Both the position numbers and the translations under genes were made by a program. Shown in pieces: positions 26,935 to 34,444 of a stretch of 34,444 nucleotides of DNA (the first letter of the stretch is position 1; each line of letters starts with the position of its first letter). This DNA is from Alphaproteobacteria bacterium (GTDB taxonomy: Bacteria > Pseudomonadota > Alphaproteobacteria > Rhodobacterales > Rhodobacteraceae), in contig JARFTV010000023.1 of assembly GCA_029289325.1 (NCBI GenBank), positions 25,586 to 60,029 of the forward strand, written 5' to 3'. The notes under the pieces are model-generated. The model made no database searches. It had not been told where the DNA came from and was given only the letters and a program-made list of their open reading frames with translations.

Positions 26935-26968
26935 CTTGCCCCCGTCGTCTACCTCACCACAAGGGCTA

Positions 26969-26983
26969 GCACGAAAAGGGAAC
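26969..26983 (-). promoter_or_regulatory. LexA-like box upstream of ruvC
   Basis: On the minus strand GTTC-CCTTTTC-GTGC matches the alphaproteobacterial SOS box GTTC-N7-GTTC except for one base in the second half. It is 34 bp from the ruvC start, a sensible operator position, and ruv genes are SOS-induced in many bacteria. One mismatch makes chance occurrence possible. Confidence 0.4.
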
Positions 26984-27157
26984 ATCCGCCAATGGCTTTC
27001 CGCCCCGCCCGGCGCCACGGGACGGGGATTTTGCAGTTGCAGAATACGACGGTATACCGCAAATATCCGACGGGCGGCGGGAAGTCGCTGAAAAAGATTA
27101 AGAAATTGTGACCGCAGTCATGCAGTGGCTGCAAGGCCGCCTTGCCATTTCCCCGGC

Positions 27158-27186
27158 TTGTTGTGCACCTGCAGCAAGACTATTTG
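27158..27186 (+). promoter_or_regulatory. putative promoter of the DUF1127 gene
   Basis: TTGTTG (27158-27163) and TATTTG (27181-27186) with 17-bp spacing; the start of transcription would fall near 27193, immediately before the hairpin at 27194. CTATTT is also compatible with an RpoH-type -10 element, the class reported for some DUF1127 genes. Weak by sequence alone. Confidence 0.33.
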
Positions 27187-27193
27187 GCATTCA

Positions 27194-27213
27194 GCAAGGG
27201 AATAGGCCCTTGC
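27194..27213 (+). promoter_or_regulatory. 5' hairpin of the DUF1127 mRNA
   Basis: GCAAGGG pairs perfectly with CCCTTGC around the loop AATAGG (seven pairs, 6-nt loop). If the promoter upstream is right, this stem-loop would be the very 5' end of the transcript and could stabilise it or control translation. Confidence 0.42.
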
Positions 27214-27243
27214 ATTGAGCAGTTTATGAACAGGATGCTAGCC

Positions 27244-27447
27244 ATGGCCGCTGTCGAGACGACCCGCCCGGCGCCCTACGGCGCCATCACCACCTACCGC
27301 GCGATCACCGCGCTGACGAATGTCCTTGGGATGCTTGCCGCATGGAATGATGCGCGCGTGACCCGCAAGGCGCTGAACAAGCTTTCGGACCGCGAACTGG
27401 ACGATATCGGCCTGTGCCGCGGCGACATCGAGTTCATCGGTCGCTAA
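27244..27447 (+). CDS. small DUF1127 protein
   Basis: A 67-residue protein whose C-terminal third, WNDARVTRKALNKLSDRELD followed by DIGLCRGDIEFI, is the DUF1127 (YjiS-like) domain. The N-terminus (MAAVETTRPAPYGAITTYRAI) resembles that of other short Rhodobacteraceae members. Several DUF1127 proteins act in RNA turnover and stress or phosphate/carbon physiology; CcaF1 of Rhodobacter sphaeroides is an RNA-binding example encoded with CcsR sRNAs. No CcsR-like hairpin series follows here, only a terminator. Three ATGs are in frame (27226, 27235, 27244); I choose 27244 because AGGA lies 8 nt upstream and MAAVETT looks like the family start. The other starts add 3 or 6 residues. Confidence 0.85.
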   Translation: MAAVETTRPAPYGAITTYRAITALTNVLGMLAAWNDARVTRKALNKLSDRELDDIGLCRGDIEFIGR

Positions 27448-27478
27448 GCGACGGGTGAGGCGCAAAGCCGGAATGTGA

Positions 27479-27504
27479 AAGGCCGCACCATCGGGTGCGG
27501 CCTT
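27479..27504. terminator. bidirectional intrinsic terminator
   Basis: AAGGCCGCAC pairs with GTGCGGCCTT (plus one inner C-G pair) around an ATCG loop: an 11-bp stem. On the minus strand it is followed by TTCAC after CCTT, on the plus strand by CTGCATTT. It lies between the convergent DUF1127 and small membrane protein genes and probably ends both transcripts. Confidence 0.8.
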
Positions 27505-27522
27505 CTGCATTTCAGGAAGCGC

Positions 27523-27870
27523 TCAGCGCGGCAGCATTGCCTGCAGCTGGCCGGAAACCCACAAAGTCGCCGGGTCCGCGTGCATCATCCAGGCGCCGAC
27601 CGGATCGAAGCCCGAGCCCGCCGCCAGAGCGCTTACCCGGCTTTCATAGGTCTGGGCGCCGACGTAATAGTGGATCACGCCCTTCAGTCCGATCCCCACC
27701 GCCAGCGCCAGCACCAGCGGCTTGGCAAGTTTCAGCAGGCGCGAGCCGCGGCGGGTGGAAGCTTTCCGCCCCAGCGTCCCGGCCGCCTCGAACCCGTACC
27801 CCTTGGCATGGGCTTTCTCGATCCGCGAGACGCGAGTGTAGAAATCGTTAAGGTTTGGATCGACCCACAT
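27523..27870 (-). CDS. small single-pass membrane protein, function unknown
   Basis: A 115-residue protein with a polar N-terminus (MWVDPNLNDFYTRVSRIEKA, about 1-45, basic near 35-50), one membrane helix (about 50-66, PLVLALAVGIGLKGV) and a C-terminal tail (about 70-115) containing GFDPVGAWMMHADPATLWVSGQL. Basic residues before the helix predict a cytoplasmic N-terminus and periplasmic tail. The ATG at 27868-27870 has an excellent AGGAG site seven nt upstream, which decides the start over the in-frame ATG 39 nt further up. I recognise no family. It is alone between prmA and a terminator. Confidence 0.75.
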   Translation of the reverse strand: MWVDPNLNDFYTRVSRIEKAHAKGYGFEAAGTLGRKASTRRGSRLLKLAKPLVLALAVGIGLKGVIHYYVGAQTYESRVSALAAGSGFDPVGAWMMHADPATLWVSGQLQAMLPR

Positions 27871-27989
27871 AAAAGCACTCCTGGTTGGCAGACCGGACAA
27901 GGCATTCATGCCGCGATTCTATGGCGAAAATGCGGCACGTTTCCTGAACTGCAAGCCAACCAGGAAGCTGTCAAGGATTGTGCACGATC

Positions 27990-28862
27990 TCAGGTCTTCT
28001 GCAGAACAAGCGTCGACCATTCCCCGATATCGTCGCGGCTTTGCAGACAAAGCCCCTCGGCCACATAGGCGGCGGTGACCGCCTCGGCCTGGATCACCAG
28101 CAACCCTGAGAGAATCGCCCTCCCCCCCGGCGCGAGATGGGCGGCGATGGCCGGGGCCAGCTCGATCAGCGGGCCTTTCAGGATATTGGCGAAGATCAGG
28201 TCATAGGGCGCGGCGGCGGCGAGGCGCTTGTGGTCCAGCCCTGCGGCCTCCAGACATTCGACCCGGCCCACGAGGTCATTGATCGCGACATTCGCCTCGG
28301 CCACATCGACGGCAACGCGGTCGATGTCGCTGGCGATGACCAGTGCCTCGGGCAGCGTTGCCGCCGCCGCCATGGCCAGAACCGCGGTGCCGCAGCCGAT
28401 ATCGGCCACCTTGGCGGGCCGCCAGCCCTCGGTCAGCAGGCGGTCGAAGGCCAGAAGGCAGCCCAGCGTCGTGCCGTGATGCCCGGTCCCGAAGGCCACC
28501 GTCGCCTCGATCTGCAAGGGCACCCGGCCCGGCGGCACCTTGTCGGCGTCATGGCTGCCGTAAACGAAGAAGCGCCCCGCATCGACGGGCGACAGTTCCC
28601 GCCGCACATGCGCGACCCAGTCGACCTCGGGCAGTTCCGACAGCGCGAAGGGCTTGGCCCCGAAGGCGGTCGCCAGCACCTCCAGCAGGACCTCGTTCGG
28701 CGGCTCCAGGAAATAGCCGCCGACCTCCCACAGGCCCGAGCCATCCTCGATCTCGAAGACGCCGACGCCCGTGGGTTCCGGCTCCATCCGCTCCATGGCG
28801 GCGGCAAGTCCCTGAGCGGCCTCTTCGCCGGGCAGGGTCGTCAGGGCGGAATAGGTGGGCAT
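27990..28862 (-). CDS. prmA: ribosomal protein L11 methyltransferase
   Basis: A 290-residue SAM-dependent methyltransferase. The N-terminal L11-recognition domain (about 1-95) is followed by the catalytic domain with the PrmA signature FGTGHHGTT (about 127-135), motif I VADIGCGTAVLAMAAA (about 153-168), SDIDRVAVDVAEANVAIN, and the ANILKGPLIELAP segment that includes the N-[IL]-L motif. PrmA trimethylates lysines and the N-terminus of L11. Length matches the family. The ATG at 28860-28862 is preceded by AAGGAG. It lies 87 nt after msrA, in the same direction. Confidence 0.93.
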   Translation of the reverse strand: MPTYSALTTLPGEEAAQGLAAAMERMEPEPTGVGVFEIEDGSGLWEVGGYFLEPPNEVLLEVLATAFGAKPFALSELPEVDWVAHVRRELSPVDAGRFFVYGSHDADKVPPGRVPLQIEATVAFGTGHHGTTLGCLLAFDRLLTEGWRPAKVADIGCGTAVLAMAAAATLPEALVIASDIDRVAVDVAEANVAINDLVGRVECLEAAGLDHKRLAAAAPYDLIFANILKGPLIELAPAIAAHLAPGGRAILSGLLVIQAEAVTAAYVAEGLCLQSRDDIGEWSTLVLQKT

Positions 28863-28949
28863 GGGCGGGCACTCCTTTTCCCCGCCATTACGCCGCCGGG
28901 GCGAGGGTGACAAGCAAGGAGCGCCCGGCGCGCAGGCGCGCTGCCCCCG

Positions 28950-29603
28950 TCAGGCCGAAACGCCGGTCCCGATCGGGCAGGTCACGCCGGTTCCGCCGAT
29001 CCCGCAATAGCCGTCGGGGTTCTTCGCCAGATACTGCTGATGGTAGTCCTCGGCATAATAGAAGGTCGGCACCGGCAGGATCTCGGTGGTGATCGGCCCC
29101 ATCCCCGCCGCCTTCAGCGCCTGTTCGTAGACCGCCTTCGAGGCCCTGGCGGCCTCGGCCTGCGCCTCGGTATAGGTGTAGATCCCCGAGCGATAGGTCG
29201 AGCCCACGTCGTTCCCCTGCCGCATCCCCTGCGTCGGGTCGTGATTCTCCCAGAAGAGCCGCAGCAACGCCTCATAGCTGACCCTTGCCGGGTCGAAGAT
29301 CACCCGCACCACCTCGTTATGGCCGGTCAGTTGCGTGCATGTCTCCTTGTAGGTCGGGTTGGGCGTATAGCCCCCGGCATAGCCGACCATGGTCAGCCAG
29401 ACCCCCGGCACCTGCCAGAACTTGCGCTCCACGCCCCAGAAACAGCCCATCCCGAACATCGCCTCTTCCATCCCCTCGGGAACCGGCGATTTCAGCGGGA
29501 TGCCGGACAGGAAATGCTTCTCGGCCGTCGGAATCGGGTCCGGCCGCCCCGGCAGGGCCTTGTCCGGCGTGACCATTTCCAGCGACTTTCGGGTGAAGAA
29601 CAT
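28950..29603 (-). CDS. msrA: peptide-methionine (S)-S-oxide reductase MsrA
   Basis: A 217-residue enzyme reducing methionine-S-sulfoxide in proteins. Catalytic GCFWG is at 53-57 (Cys54), with [16 protein letters not shown] and [11 protein letters not shown] following, then [19 protein letters not shown]. The C-terminal [15 protein letters not shown] holds the two resolving cysteines, as in E. coli MsrA. The N-terminal extension (about 1-45) also resembles the longer E. coli type. No signal peptide: cytoplasmic. Recycling would be by thioredoxin. Start [20 protein letters not shown]. Confidence 0.97.
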   Translation of the reverse strand: MFFTRKSLEMVTPDKALPGRPDPIPTAEKHFLSGIPLKSPVPEGMEEAMFGMGCFWGVERKFWQVPGVWLTMVGYAGGYTPNPTYKETCTQLTGHNEVVRVIFDPARVSYEALLRLFWENHDPTQGMRQGNDVGSTYRSGIYTYTEAQAEAARASKAVYEQALKAAGMGPITTEILPVPTFYYAEDYHQQYLAKNPDGYCGIGGTGVTCPIGTGVSA

Positions 29604-29655
29604 CTCGGGCCTCCATTTGACCCAGAATATAGGGCAAGCCGCCGCCCGCGCCAGC

Positions 29656-30888
29656 CTACTCTGCCGGCTGCGGCAGCCCGCGCGAGAAGACCGTCTCGAG
29701 CCCCGGTTCGGGATGGCGCGGAATCAGGCAGATGAGGCCGAAGGCGAACAGCGCCATCCCCGCCCCCAGCAGGAACACATGATCCGGCGAGGTTGCCCAG
29801 AGATAGCCCAAGGCCGCCGGCAGGAAGACCGCCGCGATATGGTTGATCGTGAAGGCCACTGCCGCCGTGGGCGCGATGTCGCGGGGATCGGCGATCTTCT
29901 GGAAATAGGTCTTGAGAGAGAAGCTCAGCGCAAAGAACAGCTGGTCCAGGATATACAGCGCTCCGGCAATCACGATCCCCCAGCCGAACCAGTAAAGCCC
30001 GCCATAGGCAAGGAAGACCAACGTCAGGCCGATATACTCGAAGCCCATCACGTTCCGCTCACCATACCGCCCCAGCGCCCGGCCCATCATCGGTGCGACC
30101 ATCATGTTGATCAGATAGTTGCACAGAAGAAGGAGCGTCATCTCCGAGACCTTCATCCCGAAGCGCTCCACCATCATGAAGCCGGCAAAGACCACGAAGA
30201 TCTGCCGCCGCGCCCCGGCCATGAACTGCAAGGCGTAATACAGCCAGTAGCGCCGCCGCAGGACCATGTGCTTGTGCTGCGGATGCGGGTTCTCGAACTG
30301 CGGATAGGCGATGGCCGCGAAAAGCACGATCAGCAGCGTCAACCCGCCCGAGGCCATGTAAACCGTGTTGTAATCCAGCCCGAGCGCATCCCAAAGCGCC
30401 ACGATCGCCCCATAGGCCGCAAGGCTCGCCCCCGCGCCGACCGCCACGATCCGCCCCAGCACGATGGGCGCGCGCGCCTTGTCGATCCACTGCAGCTGCA
30501 AGGACTGGTTCACCGTTTCGAAATAGTGAAACCCGATCGAGGACAGAAGCGTCACCACCAGAAGGCCCGAGAAACTGGTGAACACCCCCGTCACCGCCGA
30601 GGCCGCCCCCAGAAGCGCCAGCGCCAGCAAGGCCAGCACCTGCTCCCGCATCACCAGCAGCACGAGGATCACGCCGATCGCCAGAAACCCCGGGATCTCG
30701 CGCACCGTATGCAGCCAGCCGATCTCCTTGCCGGTGAAGGACGCCACCTCGATGACGAAGTTGTTGAGAAGCGCCGACCAGGTCGCAAAACTCAACGGCA
30801 TCGCCGCCGCCATGAGATAGAGCAACGCCTCCGGCCGCCGCCACCGGGGCAGACGGTCGGTCTCGGACAGGGGCATCGGGCTGGCCAT
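29656..30888 (-). CDS. MFS transporter
   Basis: A 410-residue membrane protein with twelve predicted helices and a central cytoplasmic loop (about 195-215, [20 protein letters not shown]). The overall pattern is major facilitator superfamily, but the usual A-motif between helices 2 and 3 is not obvious ([13 protein letters not shown] occupies that region), so this is a divergent branch. Substrate unknown. The start at 30886-30888 gives [13 protein letters not shown]; a Met four residues later is possible. It ends 52 nt before msrA; a lipoprotein gene lies 90 bp upstream. Confidence 0.85.
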   Translation of the reverse strand: MASPMPLSETDRLPRWRRPEALLYLMAAAMPLSFATWSALLNNFVIEVASFTGKEIGWLHTVREIPGFLAIGVILVLLVMREQVLALLALALLGAASAVTGVFTSFSGLLVVTLLSSIGFHYFETVNQSLQLQWIDKARAPIVLGRIVAVGAGASLAAYGAIVALWDALGLDYNTVYMASGGLTLLIVLFAAIAYPQFENPHPQHKHMVLRRRYWLYYALQFMAGARRQIFVVFAGFMMVERFGMKVSEMTLLLLCNYLINMMVAPMMGRALGRYGERNVMGFEYIGLTLVFLAYGGLYWFGWGIVIAGALYILDQLFFALSFSLKTYFQKIADPRDIAPTAAVAFTINHIAAVFLPAALGYLWATSPDHVFLLGAGMALFAFGLICLIPRHPEPGLETVFSRGLPQPAE

Positions 30889-30978
30889 GGACAGGACCTA
30901 GCGAAAATGGGGGCCGAGGCAAAGCCCAAGCTTGTCACCCGCACAATCCGGCCCCTTCGACCGCCGAACCACCTGACC

Positions 30979-31785
30979 TCAGGGAGCGCCGCGTTCGTCC
31001 ACCGACAGCAGGATGCCCCAGGCACCAAAATTGTCGGACGGCAGGTCGTCGTTGATGCAAAGCTCCAGATCACCATCCTGCGCGACGGTGAAGGACGCGT
31101 TCGTGCCGCCCTGTGCGACCTGACCACCCGGTCCGCCGACCCGGAAGACCAGGGAATAGGCTCTCAGTCCGGGGAAAGGAAATGCAGCGCTGGCGGTGCT
31201 GCCGGGTGCCCCGGAAATCCCGTAGATGGAAAAAGCAGAAAAGGTGATCTTGTCCTCGGGGTTCTTGACTGGTGCCGACGTGATGACGGTCCCCGCCCGC
31301 ACCGCGCCGATCGATCCGCACAACGGTCCGGGTTGCGCAAAGGCATATCTCATCTCTTCGGGAACGACCGTGTCGACCGCAGAGTAGCCACCCTGGCAAT
31401 TCCTGACCGGCTCTGCCGTGATCGTCTTGGGCCCGCGCCAGTGGCCGGGTCCCGAAGCATAGGTATGCGTCAACAGTGCCCCGGTGTCGGGACGTCCGTC
31501 CCAGTCCAGATTTGCGTTCCACAGGATCGCCGAGGTCCCGTCGCCAAATTTCACCCGCAGGCGATCGCAGGTCCCGGTTCCTGCAACCCGGAACTGGACG
31601 GGCTTGTCTTCCACAAGACGGTTGCGCAGGGCCACCGCCTCCCGCTCGGCCCGGGTCGCATTTGGCGGCACATGTTCGATGACGCGGCCGACAAAATGGA
31701 TCGTTCCCGGCGGACCGGAGGGCGTACACCCGGCAAGGGCCGGCGCTATTGCAAGGATCAAGGCCCGAAGAAATGCATCGCGCAT
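30979..31785 (-). CDS. putative lipoprotein with PKD-like and PA-IL/LecA-like regions
   Basis: A 268-residue protein with a lipobox LAGC (Cys20) after a hydrophobic signal. Residues about 60-125 resemble a PKD-type beta sandwich: LRVKFGDGTSAILWN with FGDGT (80-84) and THTYASGPGHW (106-116). Residues about 155-265 resemble PA-IL/LecA-type galactose-binding jelly rolls: GLRAYSLVFRVG, then FTVAQDGDLELCINDD (about 232-247) and DNFGAWGILLSV, where the INDD...DN spacing matches the calcium-site loop of that fold. Together this suggests a surface or periplasmic glycan-binding lipoprotein. Family assignment is by eye and uncertain. RBS AGGGG seven nt before the ATG (31783-31785). It lies alone between the MFS gene and a palindrome next to priA. 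Confidence 0.72.
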   Translation of the reverse strand: MRDAFLRALILAIAPALAGCTPSGPPGTIHFVGRVIEHVPPNATRAEREAVALRNRLVEDKPVQFRVAGTGTCDRLRVKFGDGTSAILWNANLDWDGRPDTGALLTHTYASGPGHWRGPKTITAEPVRNCQGGYSAVDTVVPEEMRYAFAQPGPLCGSIGAVRAGTVITSAPVKNPEDKITFSAFSIYGISGAPGSTASAAFPFPGLRAYSLVFRVGGPGGQVAQGGTNASFTVAQDGDLELCINDDLPSDNFGAWGILLSVDERGAP

Positions 31786-31935
31786 GGCAAACCCCTGCCA
31801 GAACGGCGGATGCGCCTCAGGGACCCGCCCCAGGCGCAGGATTGCCGGAATCTGTCATCCGATCAAGCATGGTCTCGAAAGCAGGCGCCGGTCATGTCCC
31901 GCTGGGCCAGGCACACGATGGAAGATGCGACGATG

Positions 31936-31963
31936 GTAGGGTGGGCGATATCGCCCACCCTAC
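31936..31963. repeat. 28-bp perfect palindrome downstream of priA
   Basis: GTAGGGTGGGCGAT followed at once by its exact reverse complement; no loop bases and no mismatch. It begins three bases after the priA stop codon. With no U-run and a perfect no-loop form it resembles REP-like or mobile mini-palindromes more than an intrinsic terminator, though a 12-bp stem with a tight loop could still end priA transcripts. Confidence 0.75.
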
Positions 31964-31966
31964 GGT

Positions 31967-34177
31967 TCAGAGAAAACTCTGCGGATCGATATCCACCGCC
32001 AGCCGCAAATCCCGCGGCGGCTTGACCTGTGCCAGCCACTCTGCCAGCGCCGCCTGCAAGGGGGCCGCCTTTTCTGCCTTTACCAGAAGCCGAACCCGAT
32101 GCCGCCCCCGGACCCGCGCGATGGGGGCAGGCGCGGGCCCCCAGACCTCGGCCCCGATCCGTCGCAAGGGCCCGTCGCGCCGCGCCAGTTCGGCCCCGAA
32201 ATCAAAGACCTGCGCCAGATCGGTCGAGGACAGGATGATCCCCGCCATCCGGCCATAGGGCGGCACGCCCGCGGCCCGGCGCTCTGCCGCCTCGGCCCGC
32301 CAGAACGCTTCTTCATCCCCGCCAAGGATCGCCCGGATCACCGGATGCTCGGGCTGGTGGGTCTGGAGCCAGGCCTCCCCCTTCCGCTCCGCCGTCCGCC
32401 CCGCCCGGCCCGCGACCTGGCGCATCAGCTGAAACGTCCGCTCCGCCGCGCGCAGGTCCGACCCCTGCAGGCCGAGGTCCGCGTCGATCACCCCGACCAG
32501 CGTCAGCAGGGGAAAGTTGTGCCCCTTCGCCACGATCTGCGTGCCGATGATGATGTCCGCCCCGCCGCCTGAAATCTCGGCGATCTTCTCCTTCAGCGCG
32601 CGGGCTGACCCGAACAGGTCCGACGACAGCACCGCCACCCGAGCCTCCGGAAACCGCGCCGCCACTTCCTCTGCCAGCCGCTCCACCCCCGGCCCGACGG
32701 CAGCCATCCGGCCCTCTACCCCGCAGGAAGGGCAGGCCAAAGGCACCGGCTTCGTCGCCCCGCACTGGTGGCAGACCAGCCGTTTCTGGAACCGGTGCTC
32801 CACCATCCGCGCGTCGCAGTGGTCGCAGCCCACCTGATGCCCGCAGGCCCGGCACAGCGTCACCGGGGCAAACCCCCGCCGGTTCAAGAACAGCAGAGCC
32901 TGCTCGCCCCGCGCCACCACGGCGTCCACCTTCGCCGCCAGCGTTGCAGAAATCCACCGATCTCCCGGCAGCTTCTCGGCCCGCATGTCGATGGCGCGCA
33001 TCTCCGGCATCTCCGCCGCCCCGAAGCGGCTCCCAAGATCCAGCCGCCGATACTTCCCCGCCTCGACATTGGCCCAGGTTTCCAGGGAAGGCGTCGCCGA
33101 GGCCAGCACCACCGGGCACCCGGCAATCGCCGCCCGCAGGACCGCCATGTCCCGGGCGTTGTACAAGACCCCGTCCTCCTGCTTGTAGGAGGTGTCATGC
33201 TCTTCATCGACGACGATCAGCCCCAGGTCCCGGAACGGCAGGAACAAGGCCGACCGCGCGCCGACTACCAGCCCGGCCTCGCCCTCGGCCACCATCTTCC
33301 ACAGACGGCGGCGTTCGGTCATCGTGACACCGGAATGCCACTCCGCCGGCTTCGCCCCGAACCGAGCCTCCACCCGCGTCAGGAATTCCGAGGTCAGCGC
33401 GATCTCGGGCAGCAGGACCAGCGCCTGCCGCCCTGCCCGCAGACATTCCGCCACCGCTTCCAGATAGACCTCGGTCTTGCCCGAGCCGGTCACCCCCTTC
33501 AGCAGCGTCGCCGCATAGCCCCCGTGCGCCACATCGGCGACCAGCGCATCCCCCGCCGCGACCTGATCCCCAGCGAGGCGCATCCCCTTGTCCGCCTTCA
33601 GCCGCGGATAGGGCGTGTCGCGCGGCGCATCCTCCTCGGCCACCACGCCAAGCTTCACCAGCCCCTTCACGACCGAGGCCCCACATCCCGCCGCCTCGGC
33701 CAGCTCGCCCAGCGTGACCGGAGCGCCCCCGAACTCGCGCAGGGCCTCCACCACCCGATGCCGCGCCTCGGTCAACTGGTTCGGCACCGACCCTACCAGC
33801 CGGTAGACCCGCCGGGTGGACGGCGGATCGCCCAGGCCCGGCGTCCGCGTCGCCAGCCGCAGCATCGCCGGCAGGGGCGTCAGCGTGTATTCCGCCGCGC
33901 GCATCAGGAAGCTGCGCAACTCGGCGCGCATCGGCCGGGCGTCCAGCACCCGATTCACCGGCCGGATCCGCGACGGATCGAACGACCCCTCCCCCGGTCC
34001 CCAGACCACACCCAGAACCCGGCGCGGACCAAGCGGAACCTCGACGAAATCCCCGTCGCCGCAGCCCCCTTCCGGCGCGCGATAGTCCAGCAACCGGCCC
34101 AGCGGCTCTGTCGTCAGGACCCCCACGAGGTCCCCCGCCCGATACACCCGCTCTGCCACCTGCAACCTTTCGCTCAC
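31967..34177 (-). CDS. priA: primosomal protein N' (replication restart helicase PriA)
   Basis: A 736-residue superfamily 2 DNA helicase that reloads the replisome at stalled forks. N-terminal 3'-DNA-binding domain (about 1-105), winged helix (about 130-190), then helicase core: Walker [16 protein letters not shown] box [22 protein letters not shown], and the zinc-binding insert with four Cys-x2-Cys pairs (CRAC, CDHC, CHQC, CPSC), followed by [12 protein letters not shown] and RQVAGRAGR. All domains are present and the length is normal. The start codon is GTG (34175-34177), as no ATG fits the N-terminus. It is divergent from the transaldolase-type gene across 80 bp. Confidence 0.97.
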   Translation of the reverse strand: MSERLQVAERVYRAGDLVGVLTTEPLGRLLDYRAPEGGCGDGDFVEVPLGPRRVLGVVWGPGEGSFDPSRIRPVNRVLDARPMRAELRSFLMRAAEYTLTPLPAMLRLATRTPGLGDPPSTRRVYRLVGSVPNQLTEARHRVVEALREFGGAPVTLGELAEAAGCGASVVKGLVKLGVVAEEDAPRDTPYPRLKADKGMRLAGDQVAAGDALVADVAHGGYAATLLKGVTGSGKTEVYLEAVAECLRAGRQALVLLPEIALTSEFLTRVEARFGAKPAEWHSGVTMTERRRLWKMVAEGEAGLVVGARSALFLPFRDLGLIVVDEEHDTSYKQEDGVLYNARDMAVLRAAIAGCPVVLASATPSLETWANVEAGKYRRLDLGSRFGAAEMPEMRAIDMRAEKLPGDRWISATLAAKVDAVVARGEQALLFLNRRGFAPVTLCRACGHQVGCDHCDARMVEHRFQKRLVCHQCGATKPVPLACPSCGVEGRMAAVGPGVERLAEEVAARFPEARVAVLSSDLFGSARALKEKIAEISGGGADIIIGTQIVAKGHNFPLLTLVGVIDADLGLQGSDLRAAERTFQLMRQVAGRAGRTAERKGEAWLQTHQPEHPVIRAILGGDEEAFWRAEAAERRAAGVPPYGRMAGIILSSTDLAQVFDFGAELARRDGPLRRIGAEVWGPAPAPIARVRGRHRVRLLVKAEKAAPLQAALAEWLAQVKPPRDLRLAVDIDPQSFL

Positions 34178-34257
34178 CCGCCGTTTGGGCTAAACCGCGC
34201 CCCGAGAGCATTCAACCCCCGCGCGGCACACCCCGCAACCGCCACAGGAGGCCCCCG

Positions 34258-34444
34258 ATGAAATTCTTCCTCGACACCGCCGACGTCGACGCCATTCGCG
34301 AACTCCACGCGCTCGGCATGGTCGACGGCGTCACCACCAACCCCTCGCTGATCCTGAAATCCGGCCGCAACATCCTGGAAGTCACCAAGGAAATCTGCAG
34401 CTTCGTCGAGGGCCCCGTCTCGGCCGAGGTCGTGGCGCTGAAAG
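34258..34444 (+). CDS. transaldolase/fructose-6-phosphate aldolase family protein, N-terminal part
   Basis: The first 62 residues of a protein cut off by the window edge. [20 protein letters not shown] and [10 protein letters not shown] are the classic N-terminus of the small transaldolase (TalC) and fructose-6-phosphate aldolase (FsaA) family, with Asp6 and the TTNPS strand. Full-length members are about 215 residues. Transaldolase and Fsa activities cannot be separated from this fragment. AGGAGG lies six nt upstream of the ATG, an ideal ribosome site. Divergent from priA. Confidence 0.9.
   Translation, partial: MKFFLDTADVDAIRELHALGMVDGVTTNPSLILKSGRNILEVTKEICSFVEGPVSAEVVALK

Larger units (their letters stand above)
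26935..27243. other. 309-bp divergent region between ruvC and the DUF1127 gene
   Basis: Contains the LexA-like box of ruvC, a candidate promoter and 5' hairpin for the DUF1127 gene, and another inverted repeat GCAAGG-CCG-CCTTGC (27131-27145) that resembles the 5' hairpin. The middle part (about 27030-27120) is locally AT-rich (AAAAAGATTAAGAAATTGTG). No further gene is supported. Confidence 0.5.

Noticed and set aside
31936-31963. Intrinsic terminator of priA as a firm call
   Set aside because: Palindrome has no loop and no U-run; classified as a repeat with possible terminator function.
29389-32025. 878-codon plus-strand frame opposite msrA, the MFS gene and the lipoprotein
   Set aside because: Crosses several convincing minus-strand genes and intergenic gaps; no domain seen.

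Overview
The window is high-GC, densely packed DNA from an alphaproteobacterium, most likely a member of the Rhodobacteraceae (Rhodobacterales). The evidence is the ruvCAB / ybgC / tolQRAB-pal-ybgF / tilS / ftsH block typical of alphaproteobacteria, the pairing of an Lhr-type helicase with a PdeM nuclease, a folate C1 operon (fhs, chorismate mutase, two folD copies) and a 67-residue DUF1127 protein. It reads as ordinary chromosomal core: I see no insertion sequence, prophage, CRISPR array, tRNA or rRNA gene. Genus assignment is not possible by eye.

Layout. 1-4.8 kb, minus strand: yebC/pmpR, then ymdB-like phosphodiesterase -> DMT-family permease -> SLC13/RCK permease -> small lipoprotein, joined by 4-bp and 1-bp overlaps and an 11-nt gap. 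4.8-5.2 kb: a 349-bp gap with a strong hairpin. 5.2-8.3 kb, plus strand: Lhr-type DNA-damage helicase and PdeM. 8.3-12.2 kb, minus: fhs -> chorismate mutase -> divergent folD paralogue -> canonical folD, with a pair of identical 12-mers upstream of fhs. 12.3-14.7 kb, minus: corA-like channel -> tam -> MOSC protein, all overlapping. 14.8-26.9 kb, minus: ruvC-ruvA-ruvB, an unrecognised gene, ybgC, tolQ-tolR-tolA-tolB-pal-ybgF, tilS and ftsH, closed by a clear intrinsic terminator. 27.2-27.5 kb, plus: DUF1127 gene with a 5' hairpin and a shared terminator. 27.5-30.9 kb, minus: small membrane protein, prmA, msrA, MFS permease. 31.0-31.8 kb, minus: a lipoprotein with a PKD-like stretch and a PA-IL/LecA-like C-terminus. 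32.0-34.2 kb, minus: priA, divergent from the start of a transaldolase/fructose-6-phosphate aldolase gene that runs off the right edge.

How it works together. The tol-pal genes build the trans-envelope machine that holds outer membrane, peptidoglycan and inner membrane together at division. The ruv genes resolve Holliday junctions, PriA restarts forks, and Lhr/PdeM belong to a further DNA-damage module. Fhs and the FolD pair interconvert formate and C1-tetrahydrofolates.

No wholly new system stands out. The best leads are the folD paralogue with substituted catalytic positions beside chorismate mutase and fhs, the tandem 12-mer upstream of fhs, the 28-bp perfect palindrome after priA, a LexA-like box before ruvC, the hairpin-led DUF1127 transcript and the lectin-like lipoprotein.
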